Assembly: GCF_000736415.1 (NCBI RefSeq)
Contig: NZ_CP009043.1
Span: 62,001 to 126,000, forward strand
From: Campylobacter iguaniorum
Lineage (GTDB): Bacteria > Campylobacterota > Campylobacteria > Campylobacterales > Campylobacteraceae
DNA length: 64,000 nucleotides
Direction of reading: 5' to 3'
Below are positions 1-10,129 of the stretch, one piece after another. Numbering within the stretch: position 1 is the stretch's first letter; each line of letters starts with the position of its first letter. Under the pieces are notes generated by a model, which was not told the origin of the DNA, searched no databases, and saw only the letters and a list, made by a program, of their open reading frames with translations. Made by a program: the position numbers and the translations under genes.

Positions 1-770
1 ACTATACTTTAGTTCATGGTAAAAAATTAAATACCAAATTTCATATTAGTAGGGAAGCTCAAGAGCAAAAATATTTAAGCAATAGTGATCTTATTATTAC
101 ATCTTCAAAATCAAATCAAACCTCTTTGATATCTAAATATCCAGAGTTTAAGGACAAAATAAAATGTAATTATTTTGGTTATATTGAAAAAATAAATATT
201 GTCGGCAATAGATATCAAAAATCAAATAAATTAAAAATAGCATATATAGGAAATATGAGCGCTACTCAGAAACCTGAAATTTTATATCAAGCGTATAAAA
301 GACTCAGTAAAAAAGAAAATATTGAGATATATTTTATAGGAAATTACAAAAACTACAAACCTCTATGCAATATATATGAGAGTAACGTGCACTTAATAGA
401 TTTTATGCCACATAAAGAACTTTTAAAATTTATGACTGAAAATATAGATATTGGATTTGTAAGTTTAGCAAATGACTATTTGGGTGCTTGTGTTCCGTCT
501 AAGATTTACGAATATATAAATTTAGAACTTCCCATGATAGGAGCTCTGCCAAGTGGTGATGGAATGGAAATAATTAACAATAATAATTACGGGATAGCAT
601 GTAAGTACTATGATACCGAAGGGATCAGCGATGCTATTTTAAAATTTAGTGATAAATTATTTTTGGAAAAGATAAGAAATAATATAATTGATGATAAGCA
701 CTTATGGGCTATGAGTTTAAAAATTAAAGAAGTTGATTTATTATTGAAAGAGTTAATTTATGAAAATTAG
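1..770 (+). CDS. Glycosyltransferase, GT4-like, 5'-truncated by window edge
   Basis: The reading frame is open from base 3 with no stop and no convincing start, so the gene begins left of the window; an in-frame TTG at 126 is not a believable start. The visible part is the nucleotide-sugar-binding half of a GT-B fold: a segment reading IAYIGNMSATQKPE opens the Rossmann domain, and a late PSKIYEYINLELPMIGA segment resembles the conserved acidic donor-binding region of GT4 enzymes. It probably adds a sugar to a lipid-linked surface glycan in the cytoplasm. Its stop overlaps the next gene by 11 bases. Donor and acceptor cannot be read from the sequence. Confidence 0.7.
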   Translation, partial: YTLVHGKKLNTKFHISREAQEQKYLSNSDLIITSSKSNQTSLISKYPEFKDKIKCNYFGYIEKINIVGNRYQKSNKLKIAYIGNMSATQKPEILYQAYKRLSKKENIEIYFIGNYKNYKPLCNIYESNVHLIDFMPHKELLKFMTENIDIGFVSLANDYLGACVPSKIYEYINLELPMIGALPSGDGMEIINNNNYGIACKYYDTEGISDAILKFSDKLFLEKIRNNIIDDKHLWAMSLKIKEVDLLLKELIYEN

Positions 771-1839
771 TATCTTTACACCGCCTAAATTTAGCAAAAA
801 AGCTTTAGATATTGAATATTTAAATAAATTTACTGACAAAAATTGGATATATTCTTCAAATGGTAGGGCATCCATTTATCATATTTTAAAATCTATAGAT
901 GTTGATAAAATTCTAATACCCATATATATATGCGAGACTGTTTTGTTGCCAATAAAAAAGTTAGGAGTATCAGCATTTTTTTATGATATAGATATGGAAG
1001 ATCTAAACCCATCTTTAGAATCTATTAAAAAGTTATCTGAATTGTATGGTGTAAAAGTTGTATTGGTGTCCAGTATGTATGGAAATCCAGCAAATTTAAT
1101 TGAAATAGAAAAATATTGTAAAGAAAATGATATTTATATGATAGATGATGGTGCGCAAAGTTTTGGAGCAAAACTAGATGATAGGTTTGTTGGGACTTTT
1201 GGAGATGCAGGGTTTTTTTCTTTTAGTCCAGGTAAGCCAACGGCGGGACATATGGGAAGTTTTTTTTGGTCAAAAAATTCAATAGATATTGCTAGAACAC
1301 ATCATTTTTGTACGCATTATTTTAGATGGCTTGATTTTTATATAAATAGATATAGTATATATAAAAAATATAATAGTATTTTAAGAAAATTTGTAAACAT
1401 AATATCTAGAGCGCTATATAAATTTGTAAATATTAATAATGATGCGATATGCGGTTTTGAAAAAAATATTTTGGGTGGAATTTTATTTTCAATACTAAAT
1501 AATAAATTTGAATTTAGGAATAAATATTCAAAGGATTTTATGGAAGCATTTAAAATTAGTAAAACATTTAGAATAATAAAAAGTATTAGAGGTGTCGCAA
1601 ATAACCATAAGCTTGTAATGATATTTTTTGAAAGTAACAAAGCAGATATATTTATTAAATTTATGTTAGAAAATAATATTTATAGTTCAAATGGGTATAA
1701 GATGGTAAGCGATAATTTACAAGATCTACCTAATGCAAAAATTATAAATAAATGTGTCGTTGAATTGCCAATAGAAGATGATAAAGAAAAGATGAAATTT
1801 ATATTTGACAAGGTATTAGAATTTGAAAATAGTTATTAA
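760..1839 (+). CDS. DegT/DnrJ/EryC1-like PLP-dependent protein
   Basis: 359 aa. It resembles sugar aminotransferases of the DegT/DnrJ/EryC1 family. The IDDGAQSFGA segment (about residues 128-137) fits the cofactor-binding Asp region, and FSFSPGKPTAGHMG carries a candidate Schiff-base lysine at about residue 159. In typical family members this reads SF...K..T.GEGG, so the SPGKP context is divergent. The C-terminal half is weakly conserved and very AT-rich. The gene overlaps its neighbours on both sides (11 and 17 bases), indicating one tightly coupled operon. It probably makes or modifies an amino sugar; the exact substrate is unknown, and a non-aminotransferase role is possible. Confidence 0.65.
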   Translation: MKISIFTPPKFSKKALDIEYLNKFTDKNWIYSSNGRASIYHILKSIDVDKILIPIYICETVLLPIKKLGVSAFFYDIDMEDLNPSLESIKKLSELYGVKVVLVSSMYGNPANLIEIEKYCKENDIYMIDDGAQSFGAKLDDRFVGTFGDAGFFSFSPGKPTAGHMGSFFWSKNSIDIARTHHFCTHYFRWLDFYINRYSIYKKYNSILRKFVNIISRALYKFVNINNDAICGFEKNILGGILFSILNNKFEFRNKYSKDFMEAFKISKTFRIIKSIRGVANNHKLVMIFFESNKADIFIKFMLENNIYSSNGYKMVSDNLQDLPNAKIINKCVVELPIEDDKEKMKFIFDKVLEFENSY

Positions 1840-2788
1840 GTATGATAATTTTGAAGAATTAGGATATATTTTATCAAATCCTGATTATTTAAGCATGAAT
1901 GGTAGAAACTATGGTTGGTTATGTGGATATGAAAATGAAAAACTTTGCTATATAATTCCTTTTGTAGAGAAAAAAAAATGGATATTTAGATATATGCAAG
2001 TCCAAAGCTCAACTATTATTTTAAATGGTTCTAAACAATCTGAAAAAGAGTTTTTGAATTTGGCTATAGATAAGCTTAGACAAATTGGTAAAATAGATTT
2101 TATATCTCAACCAAAAACAAATGCCGTGTTTGACATATATCCAGATAATGCTATTTATTGTAACTTTGGAAGTTATATTGTTGATTTATCGATTAACGAA
2201 GAAGAACTGTTTCGAAATATCCATATGAAGCATAGAAATGTAATAAAAAGAGCTATTGCTAATGGAGTAGTGATTAAATTTGGATATGAAGTATTTGATG
2301 ATGCTTACGATACCATTCTTGATACATTATATAGAAATAATATGTCTATGATAGATAAAAATAAACTATTAGAATTTATATCAACAAATAGAAAATCATG
2401 TTTGATTGGTTGTAGCTATCTAGATGATATTCCGCAAAGTGCGGCAATTATTTTGTATGATAACTATAAAGGTTATTATTTTTGGGGCGGCACTAGTGAA
2501 AATGTAAGTTTGGGTGCGAATAATCTACTGCATTGGGAGATAATCAAGAAATTAAAAAGTTTAGGTGTGCAATATTATGATTTTGTTGGCGCAAGGATAC
2601 ATACTAACAATGATAGGCTTTTAGGTATACAGAGATTCAAAAGTAGGTTTGGTGCATTATTACAATATGGTTATCTTTGGAAATATCCAATAAAAAGATG
2701 GAAATTTGACTTATTTAATATGTTGTATAATTTTAAAATGGGTAAGAAGGATATTATAGATGAAGAAAAAAATAATATTAACATTTGA
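1823..2788 (+). CDS. FemAB/GNAT-like acyl- or aminoacyltransferase
   Basis: 321 aa from a TTG start that overlaps the upstream gene. The second half (about residues 130-270) has the look of a FemAB-type / acetyltransferase fold: an MKHRNVIKRAIANG basic helix, then SAAIILYDNYKGYYFWGGTS and LLHWEIIKKLKSLGVQYYDFVGA. These match the pattern of GNAT-like domains found in exopolysaccharide loci. In such loci these proteins are thought to acylate sugars or lipid-linked intermediates, although FemAB itself transfers amino acids to peptidoglycan. It overlaps the deacetylase gene by 29 bases. The acceptor is unknown. Confidence 0.6.
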   Translation: MKIVIKYDNFEELGYILSNPDYLSMNGRNYGWLCGYENEKLCYIIPFVEKKKWIFRYMQVQSSTIILNGSKQSEKEFLNLAIDKLRQIGKIDFISQPKTNAVFDIYPDNAIYCNFGSYIVDLSINEEELFRNIHMKHRNVIKRAIANGVVIKFGYEVFDDAYDTILDTLYRNNMSMIDKNKLLEFISTNRKSCLIGCSYLDDIPQSAAIILYDNYKGYYFWGGTSENVSLGANNLLHWEIIKKLKSLGVQYYDFVGARIHTNNDRLLGIQRFKSRFGALLQYGYLWKYPIKRWKFDLFNMLYNFKMGKKDIIDEEKNNINI

Positions 2789-3731
2789 TTACGAATTATA
2801 CTTAGGCAAAGATAGTGGAACCATAGACAAGTGTATGCTTGAACCAACGCAAAAGATCTTGGAATCATTAAAAAGACATAATGCAAATGGAATTTTCTTT
2901 ATTGATGCTAATTTTTTAGTAATCCTAAAGCAACAATGTCTATCCGGATATCAGATGGTTAAAAAACAGATATTGGATATGCTTAAAAATGGGAATGATA
3001 TAGGGCTTCATATACATCCTCATTGGATAGATAGCTATATGATATCAAAAGATAGATGGAGTTTTAGGAGCTATGAGAATTTTAGAATTCATAACTTAAA
3101 TAAAGAGCAAATATCAAGTATTTTAAAAGATTCATTTAAAGAATTAGATTTGATATGTAAAGAATTTTCACAACATTATAAAATAGATAGTTTTAGAGCT
3201 GGAGGATGGTGTGTACAACCATTTAGTAGTGTAAAAGAAATATTAAAAGAAATTGGTATAAAATATGATTTTAGTGTCTTGCCTGGCATGAAAAAAAATA
3301 GTTTACCTAGACATTATTACGATTATTCGTTAACTCCTAATAAGCCATATTGGAAATTTGCTGATGATCCATTAAAAGAAGATAGTAATGGTGATTTTAT
3401 AGAAATTCCTGTAACGGTAACTAAGTTAAATATTTTTAGTGTTCTATACAATAAAAGAAAAATAAGGGCTTATTCTATATATGGCAATGGAAAGGGTGCA
3501 TATTCTACTTCTGGGTTTTTTGAGTTGCTAAAAAAAATACGTATATTTATTAAATATGCTTTTAGTAGCGATTATATGTCATTTGATGTATTTGTAAAAA
3601 ATATGATAAATACAAATAAAGAGCTTATAGTTTACGTTGCACACCCTAAAAATTTTAGTTCTGAGTCTTTTTTAATATTGAAATATTGTTGTGAAAATTA
3701 TAATGTAATTAAATACAAGGATATTGTATGA
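2760..3731 (+). CDS. Polysaccharide deacetylase-like protein
   Basis: 323 aa, ATG start inside the preceding gene. The N-terminal ILTFDYE segment places an Asp at residue 10, where NodB-type carbohydrate esterases have their first catalytic/metal Asp. GLHIHPHW supplies His residues at 84, 86 and 88 for metal binding, and SFRAGGW corresponds to the conserved RxxxG/W region. A late YVAHPKNF fits the final His motif. It probably removes N-acetyl groups from a glycan or glycan precursor. There is no signal peptide, so it likely acts in the cytoplasm on a lipid-linked or nucleotide-linked intermediate. The gene sits between FemAB-like and glycosyltransferase genes. Confidence 0.65.
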   Translation: MKKKIILTFDYELYLGKDSGTIDKCMLEPTQKILESLKRHNANGIFFIDANFLVILKQQCLSGYQMVKKQILDMLKNGNDIGLHIHPHWIDSYMISKDRWSFRSYENFRIHNLNKEQISSILKDSFKELDLICKEFSQHYKIDSFRAGGWCVQPFSSVKEILKEIGIKYDFSVLPGMKKNSLPRHYYDYSLTPNKPYWKFADDPLKEDSNGDFIEIPVTVTKLNIFSVLYNKRKIRAYSIYGNGKGAYSTSGFFELLKKIRIFIKYAFSSDYMSFDVFVKNMINTNKELIVYVAHPKNFSSESFLILKYCCENYNVIKYKDIV

Positions 3732-4831
3732 AATCCAAAATTCTTTTTTTGTTATCGCACCAACCAAATCCTAGATTTATAAAACAGATTAATTTTTTAA
3801 GTCAAAAATATGAAATTAGTGTTATATATTTCAATAGAGACTATATGAAAGATCTGTCAAGTGAATATATACAATACTGTTCTGCTAATATAAATATTGG
3901 AAATATATCAAATGGTAACTATACAAAAAGGATAATTACATATTTTAGAATGATTAAACAATTATATAGAATATTTCAACAGAATAAAAGTGATATAATA
4001 ATAGTTAATAATATAGACATTTTAATAATATTTAAAATTTGCACGTGCTTTTCTAGAATAACTACAAAAATTATTTTAGAAATTTCAGATTTATTGGGCT
4101 ATAATTATAGGAATAGTTTTAAATCAGAGATCATTAGATTTATTGAGCGATATATATTTAGATACGTTGATAAATTAATAGTTACCTCACCCAAATTTTA
4201 TGATATTTACTATAAAAAAATATTCAAAAAAGATTATTTTATTTTAGAAAATAAACCTCTTTTAAATATGCTGCCATCAAAAATAGAAAAAGTCAATAAT
4301 CAAAAAATAGTTATAGGTATAGTAGGTCTTCTTTTGCAAGGTAAACCGTATAAAGCACTATTTGATGTGATAAAGGGTGATAATCGCTTTGAAGTGCATA
4401 TTTATGGTAAAGGTATTTATGAATACTTAATAAAAGAGTATTCTAAGACATATGAAAATATAAAATATTTTGGAGAATATAATTTTTTTAAGGATAGTGC
4501 AAAAATATATGGTAGCATTGATATCCTATATATGTCATATGATACAACTTCTTGGGACTCATTTAATAATAAAATTGCATTGCCAAACAAATTTTACGAA
4601 GCTATGTATTTTAGAGTACCAATTATCACTAGTAGTGAAACTTATCTCGGAGAATTGGTTGAAAAATATAAAATAGGAAAAACTATTAAATGTTGTGATG
4701 GCGGTGAAATACTAAATGCATTAATCGATATTAATTTAAATCAAATATCTAGAAATTTTGATAAAATATCAAAAGATATTTATTTAGGTGATAATGATTA
4801 TATTAGATTGGCGGAGTTTATTCAAAAATGA
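3728..4831 (+). CDS. Glycosyltransferase, GT4-like
   Basis: 367 aa, starting with a 4-base overlap of the deacetylase stop. The N-terminal half is a divergent acceptor domain (KILFLLSHQPNPRFIKQINFL). The C-terminal half begins with IVIGIVGLLLQGKPYKALFDVI and later shows LPNKFYEAMYFRVPIITSS, matching the GT4 donor-site pattern xxxKFYEAMAxGxPVI. It probably acts at the cytoplasmic membrane face on a polyprenyl-linked glycan. The following membrane protein gene overlaps it by 4 bases. Specificity is not predictable. Confidence 0.7.
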   Translation: MKSKILFLLSHQPNPRFIKQINFLSQKYEISVIYFNRDYMKDLSSEYIQYCSANINIGNISNGNYTKRIITYFRMIKQLYRIFQQNKSDIIIVNNIDILIIFKICTCFSRITTKIILEISDLLGYNYRNSFKSEIIRFIERYIFRYVDKLIVTSPKFYDIYYKKIFKKDYFILENKPLLNMLPSKIEKVNNQKIVIGIVGLLLQGKPYKALFDVIKGDNRFEVHIYGKGIYEYLIKEYSKTYENIKYFGEYNFFKDSAKIYGSIDILYMSYDTTSWDSFNNKIALPNKFYEAMYFRVPIITSSETYLGELVEKYKIGKTIKCCDGGEILNALIDINLNQISRNFDKISKDIYLGDNDYIRLAEFIQK

Positions 4832-6027
4832 TAAAAAATATATTGATTGTATTATGCACCTCTCTTATGCTGTATTTAATGAATTTTCATCAAACACAAT
4901 CAAGTGTTTGGGTTGCCCCATATCTGTCAGCTGCCAGTAATTTTAATTTTTCTAGCTTGACTATGTATATAGATCAAAGTCAAATTGATTATTTTTCACA
5001 ATTAACAAGAGAAGAACAATTTAAATTTAACTTTGAAAAAAGCGAAAATATTGTTCAATATGAGTATTTGGCAATAGGCTTTTATTTCATAGCTATAATT
5101 GCAACAAAAATATTTTTCTTTTTAGGTGATCTAGAATCAATACAATTGCTCCAACAATTAATTCATATTGGAATATCTATTTTAATACTTAACCAATTCT
5201 CAATAAATAGAAACAAACTACTATTCCTGTTTTTTTATACGCTTAATCCGATCATATTATATTTTGTGAATTTTCCATATTATTATTTTTGGCAGTTTTT
5301 GCCGGCTGCAATTTTTATATATTATTATTTAAGTAATAAAAAAATTGGAAATATTATATTTTTAATGGCTTTTGTTATGTTTATCGCATATATAATAAGA
5401 CCAACCATCCTATTTTTTGCATTATTTTTCTTTATATGGTTTGCAATTAAAGAAAATCTGAAAAAATCTATAGTCGCTATAATATTTTTTTTGTGGTTAA
5501 TTAATTGTTTTCAGTCTTATAGTTTTGGGCCATGGCATACTATGTATATAGGAATTGGTGCATATAATAATGATTTTGATATAAAATTAAGTGATACAAG
5601 TGGCTTTGATTATTTTAATAGTATACAAGATAAAATAATAAATAGTTCTTTGATATCAGATGATGATGAGCTAAAACATGATTACTATGATGTTTTAAAA
5701 GATAGATATTTACAAATCATTCAATTAAATCCTTTATTGATTATAAAAAATGGAGTATTGAATATCATAGGCTCTTATGGATTTGGATATAAACCAGAAA
5801 ATACAATATTGATTTATACAAATATATTGTGTGGTTTAATATTTATGATTATGCTATTATACTGTAAACAATATACTTTATTTTTTGCTATAGGTATATC
5901 ATCAATAAGTTTTACGCCATATTATCCACCAATAAGTGCCTACATGTATGGCAGTTATATATTGATAGCTATTGGTATTATAAATATAATACATTATGTA
6001 ATAATTAAAAGAGGCAATGATGCATAA
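4828..6027 (+). CDS. Polytopic membrane protein of the polysaccharide locus
   Basis: 399 aa with roughly eight to ten hydrophobic segments separated by short polar loops, and a longer extracytoplasmic stretch near residues 30-80. The overall design resembles GT-C glycosyltransferases or polymerases (Wzy-like or GT39/GT83-like), but I see no diagnostic motif. It overlaps the preceding glycosyltransferase by 4 bases, so it belongs to the same transcript. It could be the O-unit polymerase or a polyprenyl-phosphate-sugar-dependent transferase; both are guesses from topology and context. The DNA is among the most AT-rich in the window. Confidence 0.5.
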   Translation: MIKNILIVLCTSLMLYLMNFHQTQSSVWVAPYLSAASNFNFSSLTMYIDQSQIDYFSQLTREEQFKFNFEKSENIVQYEYLAIGFYFIAIIATKIFFFLGDLESIQLLQQLIHIGISILILNQFSINRNKLLFLFFYTLNPIILYFVNFPYYYFWQFLPAAIFIYYYLSNKKIGNIIFLMAFVMFIAYIIRPTILFFALFFFIWFAIKENLKKSIVAIIFFLWLINCFQSYSFGPWHTMYIGIGAYNNDFDIKLSDTSGFDYFNSIQDKIINSSLISDDDELKHDYYDVLKDRYLQIIQLNPLLIIKNGVLNIIGSYGFGYKPENTILIYTNILCGLIFMIMLLYCKQYTLFFAIGISSISFTPYYPPISAYMYGSYILIAIGIINIIHYVIIKRGNDA

Positions 6028-6112
6028 ATTTATGATAAAATGATTGTAAATATTATATAGCAAAATATATTGTAGAATAAAAATTAATTTGTATTTTATG
6101 GGATTAGAAATA

Positions 6113-7957
6113 ATGTGCGGAATAATAGGGTTTAACTTTAAAAGTAATAATGATAAGATCTTTAGTATTGCATCTCATAGGGGTCCTGATAATACTTCAA
6201 AAGTAGAAATGGGCAATTTTACATTTGGACACAATCGTTTAAGTATAGTAGATCATAATAGTCTATCAAATCAGCCGATGATAAGTGAATGCGGTAGATA
6301 TGTAATAGTCTTTAATGGTGAAATCTATAATTTTGCTACCATAAAAGAAAAATTAAAAAGTAAATACCACTTTAAGACATCATCTGATACTGAAGTTTTG
6401 CTTTATAGTTATATTGAGTATGGAGAAAGCTGCATAGATGAGTTTAGAGGTATGTTTGCATTTGCTATTTATGATAAGGAGCTTGATAAATTATTTTGTG
6501 CTAGAGATAGACTGGGTATAAAACCATTTGTTTATTATGCACAAAATGGTAAATTTATATTTGCTAGTGAAATAAAAGTGATATTAGAAGTGCTAGGCTC
6601 TAAACCTAATATAAATAATGAAGCTATTTCTCAATACCTTCATTATTTATATATACCATATCCAAATACGATATTTCAAGATATTATGAAGTTGCCGCCC
6701 GCTCATACTTTGACTTATCAACATGGAAAATATAAAATAAAAAAATATTGGGATATAGAAGATTACAAAGGGTTATATGGGCAAATAAATGAAAATGAAG
6801 TAGTATCTTCTTTAGATTCATTGATTGATGAATCTGTGAGACTAAGAATGATAGCAGATGTAGAGCTTGGATCATTCTTGAGTGGTGGAATAGATAGTAG
6901 CATGATACTCTATTATATGCAAAAACATAGTAGTAAGAAAATAAATACATATACATTAGGTTTTAAAGATGCTAAGAAATATGATGAAACAAGTGATGCT
7001 AGAATTATGGCAAAATATTTCAATACAAATCATACGGAGATAATTATAAATCCAAATGCAAGTGAATTGCTTCCAAAAATGGTAGAATCTTTTGATGAAC
7101 CATTTGGTAATCCAACATCTCTCTTAATATACGAACTCACCAAAGAGACCAAAAAATTAGCTACGGTAGCATTGGCTGGAGACGGTGGAGATGAAGTTTT
7201 TGGTGGATACCCAAGATATGAAGCAGTATTATTATCTCAAAAACTAAAGCATATACCAAAAAGCTTATTTAGTTTGGTTGCCAAATTTACAGATTTTATA
7301 CCTGAAAACTCAAGCGGAAATCATAAATTACGTAGAATAAAAACTTTTATCAATTCTTTGTCAAAAAATGAAAGTGATATGTATGAAGATTGGATTGGAT
7401 ATTTTAGTGATAATGAACTAAACAAATTATTAAAAGAGTATAAAGCATATAAACACATAGTAAAGGATGTTTGGAAAACTCAAAATTGCAACAACGGAAT
7501 ACTGAAAAGCTCTATAGTAGATTTAAAAACATTTTTACCAAATAATCTTCTAGCTTATGGTGATGCTATGAGTATGGCTAATTCTTTTGAAGTAAGATTT
7601 CCGTTAATTGATCATAAGGTTGTAGAGTTTGTGACTGGCGTAGATACAAAGTATCGCATTAAAAATGGTCAGACCAAATATCTTATGAAAAAAATACTTA
7701 ATGGAAAAATTCCTAATACCATAATAAACAAGCCAAAATTAGGCCTAAATCCACCTATGGGTATATGGCTTAAAAACGATTTAAAAAAACTTATAGATGA
7801 ATATTTATCTAAACAAAGTGTAAAAAATAGAGGTTTGTTTAATTGTGAATATATTAAACAAATTATACATGAACATGAAACCAATAAAAGAGATAGGTCT
7901 CTTTATATTTGGTCCTTGATAGTGCTTGAAGAATGGTTTAGGCGATATATTGACTAA
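6113..7957 (+). CDS. asnB: Asparagine synthetase, glutamine-hydrolysing
   Basis: 614 aa. The start is set at the ATG followed by TGC, because the amidotransferase nucleophile Cys must be exposed at position 2 (MCGIIGF); an upstream in-frame ATG at 6089 would bury it. N-terminal class II glutaminase domain (SHRGPDN, NRLSIVD, FNGEIYNF), then an AMP-forming synthetase domain with the PP-loop SGGIDSS and a LAGDGGDEVFGGY segment. It forms Asn from Asp with Gln and ATP, or, as often in polysaccharide loci, amidates a carboxylated sugar or another substrate. An 85-base gap separates it from the membrane protein gene. Confidence 0.9.
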   Translation: MCGIIGFNFKSNNDKIFSIASHRGPDNTSKVEMGNFTFGHNRLSIVDHNSLSNQPMISECGRYVIVFNGEIYNFATIKEKLKSKYHFKTSSDTEVLLYSYIEYGESCIDEFRGMFAFAIYDKELDKLFCARDRLGIKPFVYYAQNGKFIFASEIKVILEVLGSKPNINNEAISQYLHYLYIPYPNTIFQDIMKLPPAHTLTYQHGKYKIKKYWDIEDYKGLYGQINENEVVSSLDSLIDESVRLRMIADVELGSFLSGGIDSSMILYYMQKHSSKKINTYTLGFKDAKKYDETSDARIMAKYFNTNHTEIIINPNASELLPKMVESFDEPFGNPTSLLIYELTKETKKLATVALAGDGGDEVFGGYPRYEAVLLSQKLKHIPKSLFSLVAKFTDFIPENSSGNHKLRRIKTFINSLSKNESDMYEDWIGYFSDNELNKLLKEYKAYKHIVKDVWKTQNCNNGILKSSIVDLKTFLPNNLLAYGDAMSMANSFEVRFPLIDHKVVEFVTGVDTKYRIKNGQTKYLMKKILNGKIPNTIINKPKLGLNPPMGIWLKNDLKKLIDEYLSKQSVKNRGLFNCEYIKQIIHEHETNKRDRSLYIWSLIVLEEWFRRYID

Positions 7958-7975
7958 GAATCAAAGGAATAAAAT

Positions 7976-10129
7976 ATGAAACAACTAATACAATCATTTA
8001 AAACAGGCGAACTAGGTTTATTTGATGTTCCAGCACCATTGTGCTTAGATAATGGAGCCTTAGTGCAAACGACTGCTAGCTTAGTTAGTGCAGGCACAGA
8101 AAAAATGCTTGTAGATTTTGCTAAAAAATCGATGATCCAAAAAGCCAAAGATAGACCAGATCTCGTAAAACAAGTCATTGATAAAATGAAAAAAGAGGGC
8201 GTAAAAAATACTCTTGAAAAAGTCTTTACCAAGTTAGATACTCCTATTCCACTGGGCTATAGCTTAGCTGGAAAGGTTATTAAAGTCGGTGAAAATCTAT
8301 CTGGAATAAATATCGGTGATAGAGTGGCTTGTGGTGGTGCAGGATATGCAAATCACGCAGAGATAAACTATATACCAAAAAATCTTATGGTTAAGATTCC
8401 TGATGAGGTTGATGATATAGATGCTTCTTTTGTCACTGTAGGCGCTATAGCATTACAAGGTGTTAGGCAAGCAGCTCCACTCCTTGGAGAAAAGATAGCT
8501 GTCATGGGTCTTGGACTTCTTGGACAGCTTACAGTCCAACTACTAAAAGCTAATGGTTGTAAAGTCATAGCTTCAGACATAGATCCGTCTAAAATGCAGC
8601 TAGCTAAAAAGCTTGGGTGTGATGAGGCGTGTCATGCCAGCGAGCTTATACAGAGAGCAAATGCTTTTACTGGAGGACGTGGAGTGGACGCTGTTATTGT
8701 AGTAGCATCAACTAGCTCTAATCAGCCCATAATAGACGCTGCTGAGATCTCTCGTATGCGTGGTAGGGTTGTGCTAGTAGGGATGGTTGGTATGGATGTC
8801 CCTAGAAATGTATATTATAAAAAAGAGTTAGAGATAAAGCTATCTATGGCTTATGGACCTGGGCGTTATGACTCACAGTATGAAGAAAAAGGCATAGACT
8901 ATCCTTACGATTTGGTTAGATTCACAGAACAAAGGAATTTCGAAAGCTTCTTGGGGCTTATACAAGAGGGAAAAGTAACTCCAAAGGCTCTTATAACTCA
9001 TTATTATGAATTTGATGATGCTATGAGTGCTTATGATCTTTTAGAAGGAAAGATTAAAGAAAAATATCTAGGCATAGTTCTAAAATACAAAGCAAATTTA
9101 TACTTAAAAGACCATGCAGTTATCAAAAGATATGAAAAATCTGTTGGTTTAGATAAGATAAATGTAGGGCTAATTGGTGCTGGTAATTTTACAAAATCTG
9201 TTATATTGCCAAATTTACAAAAAGTAGATGGATTTAGCTTGGTTGGACTTTGTACCGCTACTGGAGTAAGCGCAGAAGGAACTGGTAAAAAATACGACTT
9301 CAAATACATCACAACAAATAGTGATGAACTATTTGCTAATGGCGAAATAAACACCGTATTTATCACAACCAAGCACAACGATCATGCAAATAAAGTCATA
9401 AAAGCTATTAATAACAAAAAACATTGCTTTGTCGAAAAGCCGCTTTGTATCACGCAAGAAGAGCTAGAGCAGATCAAATTGGCTTATAGCGGTCAAAGCT
9501 TGGTTCAAGTTGGATTTAATAGAAGATTTTCGCCTATGATAAAAAAGATGAAAGATCAAATTTTTGGTCAAATTTCTATCAATTACAGAATCAACGCTGG
9601 CGTAATACCAAAAGATGTTTGGATACAAGATAGACAAATAGGTGGAGGCAGAATAATAGGAGAAGTGTGCCATTTTATTGACACTTGTAGCTATTTGATA
9701 GGTAGTGATGTAAGTAGCGTATTTGCAACCACTGTGAGCAAATCAGACCAGTCAATCCCAGATGAAGATAACGTAAATATAGTGCTAAACTATAAAAATG
9801 GAAGCACTGCTGTTATAAATTATTACGCTTATGGCGATACTTCTATGCTAAAAGAATATATAGAAGTATTTGGCAATGGCATAAGTATGCAAATGAACGA
9901 TTTTAGAGAGCTTGTCGTATATAAAAAAGGTAAAATCACAAAAGAAAAACATGCTAATCAAGATAAAGGATTTATTGGTGAGTTTAAAGCGTTTAAAGAT
10001 GCTATAAATAGTGCAAAAAATGGTGCAAAACCGGCAATTGATTTTTCAAGCATCTATAATACGACATTATGCACCTTTAAAATCCTAGAATCAATAAAAT
10101 CAAAGAGTTTGATAAACATAAATGAATAA
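7976..10129 (+). CDS. Bi-domain oxidoreductase (MDR + Gfo/Idh/MocA fusion)
   Basis: 717 aa, two joined dehydrogenases. Residues about 1-360 resemble a zinc-type medium-chain dehydrogenase with a nucleotide-binding motif (AVMGLGLLGQLTVQLLKANG). Residues about 378-717 are a Gfo/Idh/MocA domain starting NVGLIGAGNFTKSVILPNL and carrying the EKPLC segment with its conserved Lys. This architecture is common in polysaccharide loci next to heparinase-like genes; the reaction has not been established to my knowledge. The next gene starts 8 bases before its stop. Composition is clearly less AT-rich than in the genes to its left, so the locus is probably a composite. Confidence 0.85.
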   Translation: MKQLIQSFKTGELGLFDVPAPLCLDNGALVQTTASLVSAGTEKMLVDFAKKSMIQKAKDRPDLVKQVIDKMKKEGVKNTLEKVFTKLDTPIPLGYSLAGKVIKVGENLSGINIGDRVACGGAGYANHAEINYIPKNLMVKIPDEVDDIDASFVTVGAIALQGVRQAAPLLGEKIAVMGLGLLGQLTVQLLKANGCKVIASDIDPSKMQLAKKLGCDEACHASELIQRANAFTGGRGVDAVIVVASTSSNQPIIDAAEISRMRGRVVLVGMVGMDVPRNVYYKKELEIKLSMAYGPGRYDSQYEEKGIDYPYDLVRFTEQRNFESFLGLIQEGKVTPKALITHYYEFDDAMSAYDLLEGKIKEKYLGIVLKYKANLYLKDHAVIKRYEKSVGLDKINVGLIGAGNFTKSVILPNLQKVDGFSLVGLCTATGVSAEGTGKKYDFKYITTNSDELFANGEINTVFITTKHNDHANKVIKAINNKKHCFVEKPLCITQEELEQIKLAYSGQSLVQVGFNRRFSPMIKKMKDQIFGQISINYRINAGVIPKDVWIQDRQIGGGRIIGEVCHFIDTCSYLIGSDVSSVFATTVSKSDQSIPDEDNVNIVLNYKNGSTAVINYYAYGDTSMLKEYIEVFGNGISMQMNDFRELVVYKKGKITKEKHANQDKGFIGEFKAFKDAINSAKNGAKPAIDFSSIYNTTLCTFKILESIKSKSLININE

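Noticed and set aside
126..770. Complete gene starting at the TTG at 126
   Set aside because: The same frame is open back to base 3 and encodes plausible glycosyltransferase sequence, so the gene is cut by the window edge.
6089..6112. Upstream start of asnB
   Set aside because: Would bury the catalytic N-terminal Cys; the ATG at 6113 places it at position 2.
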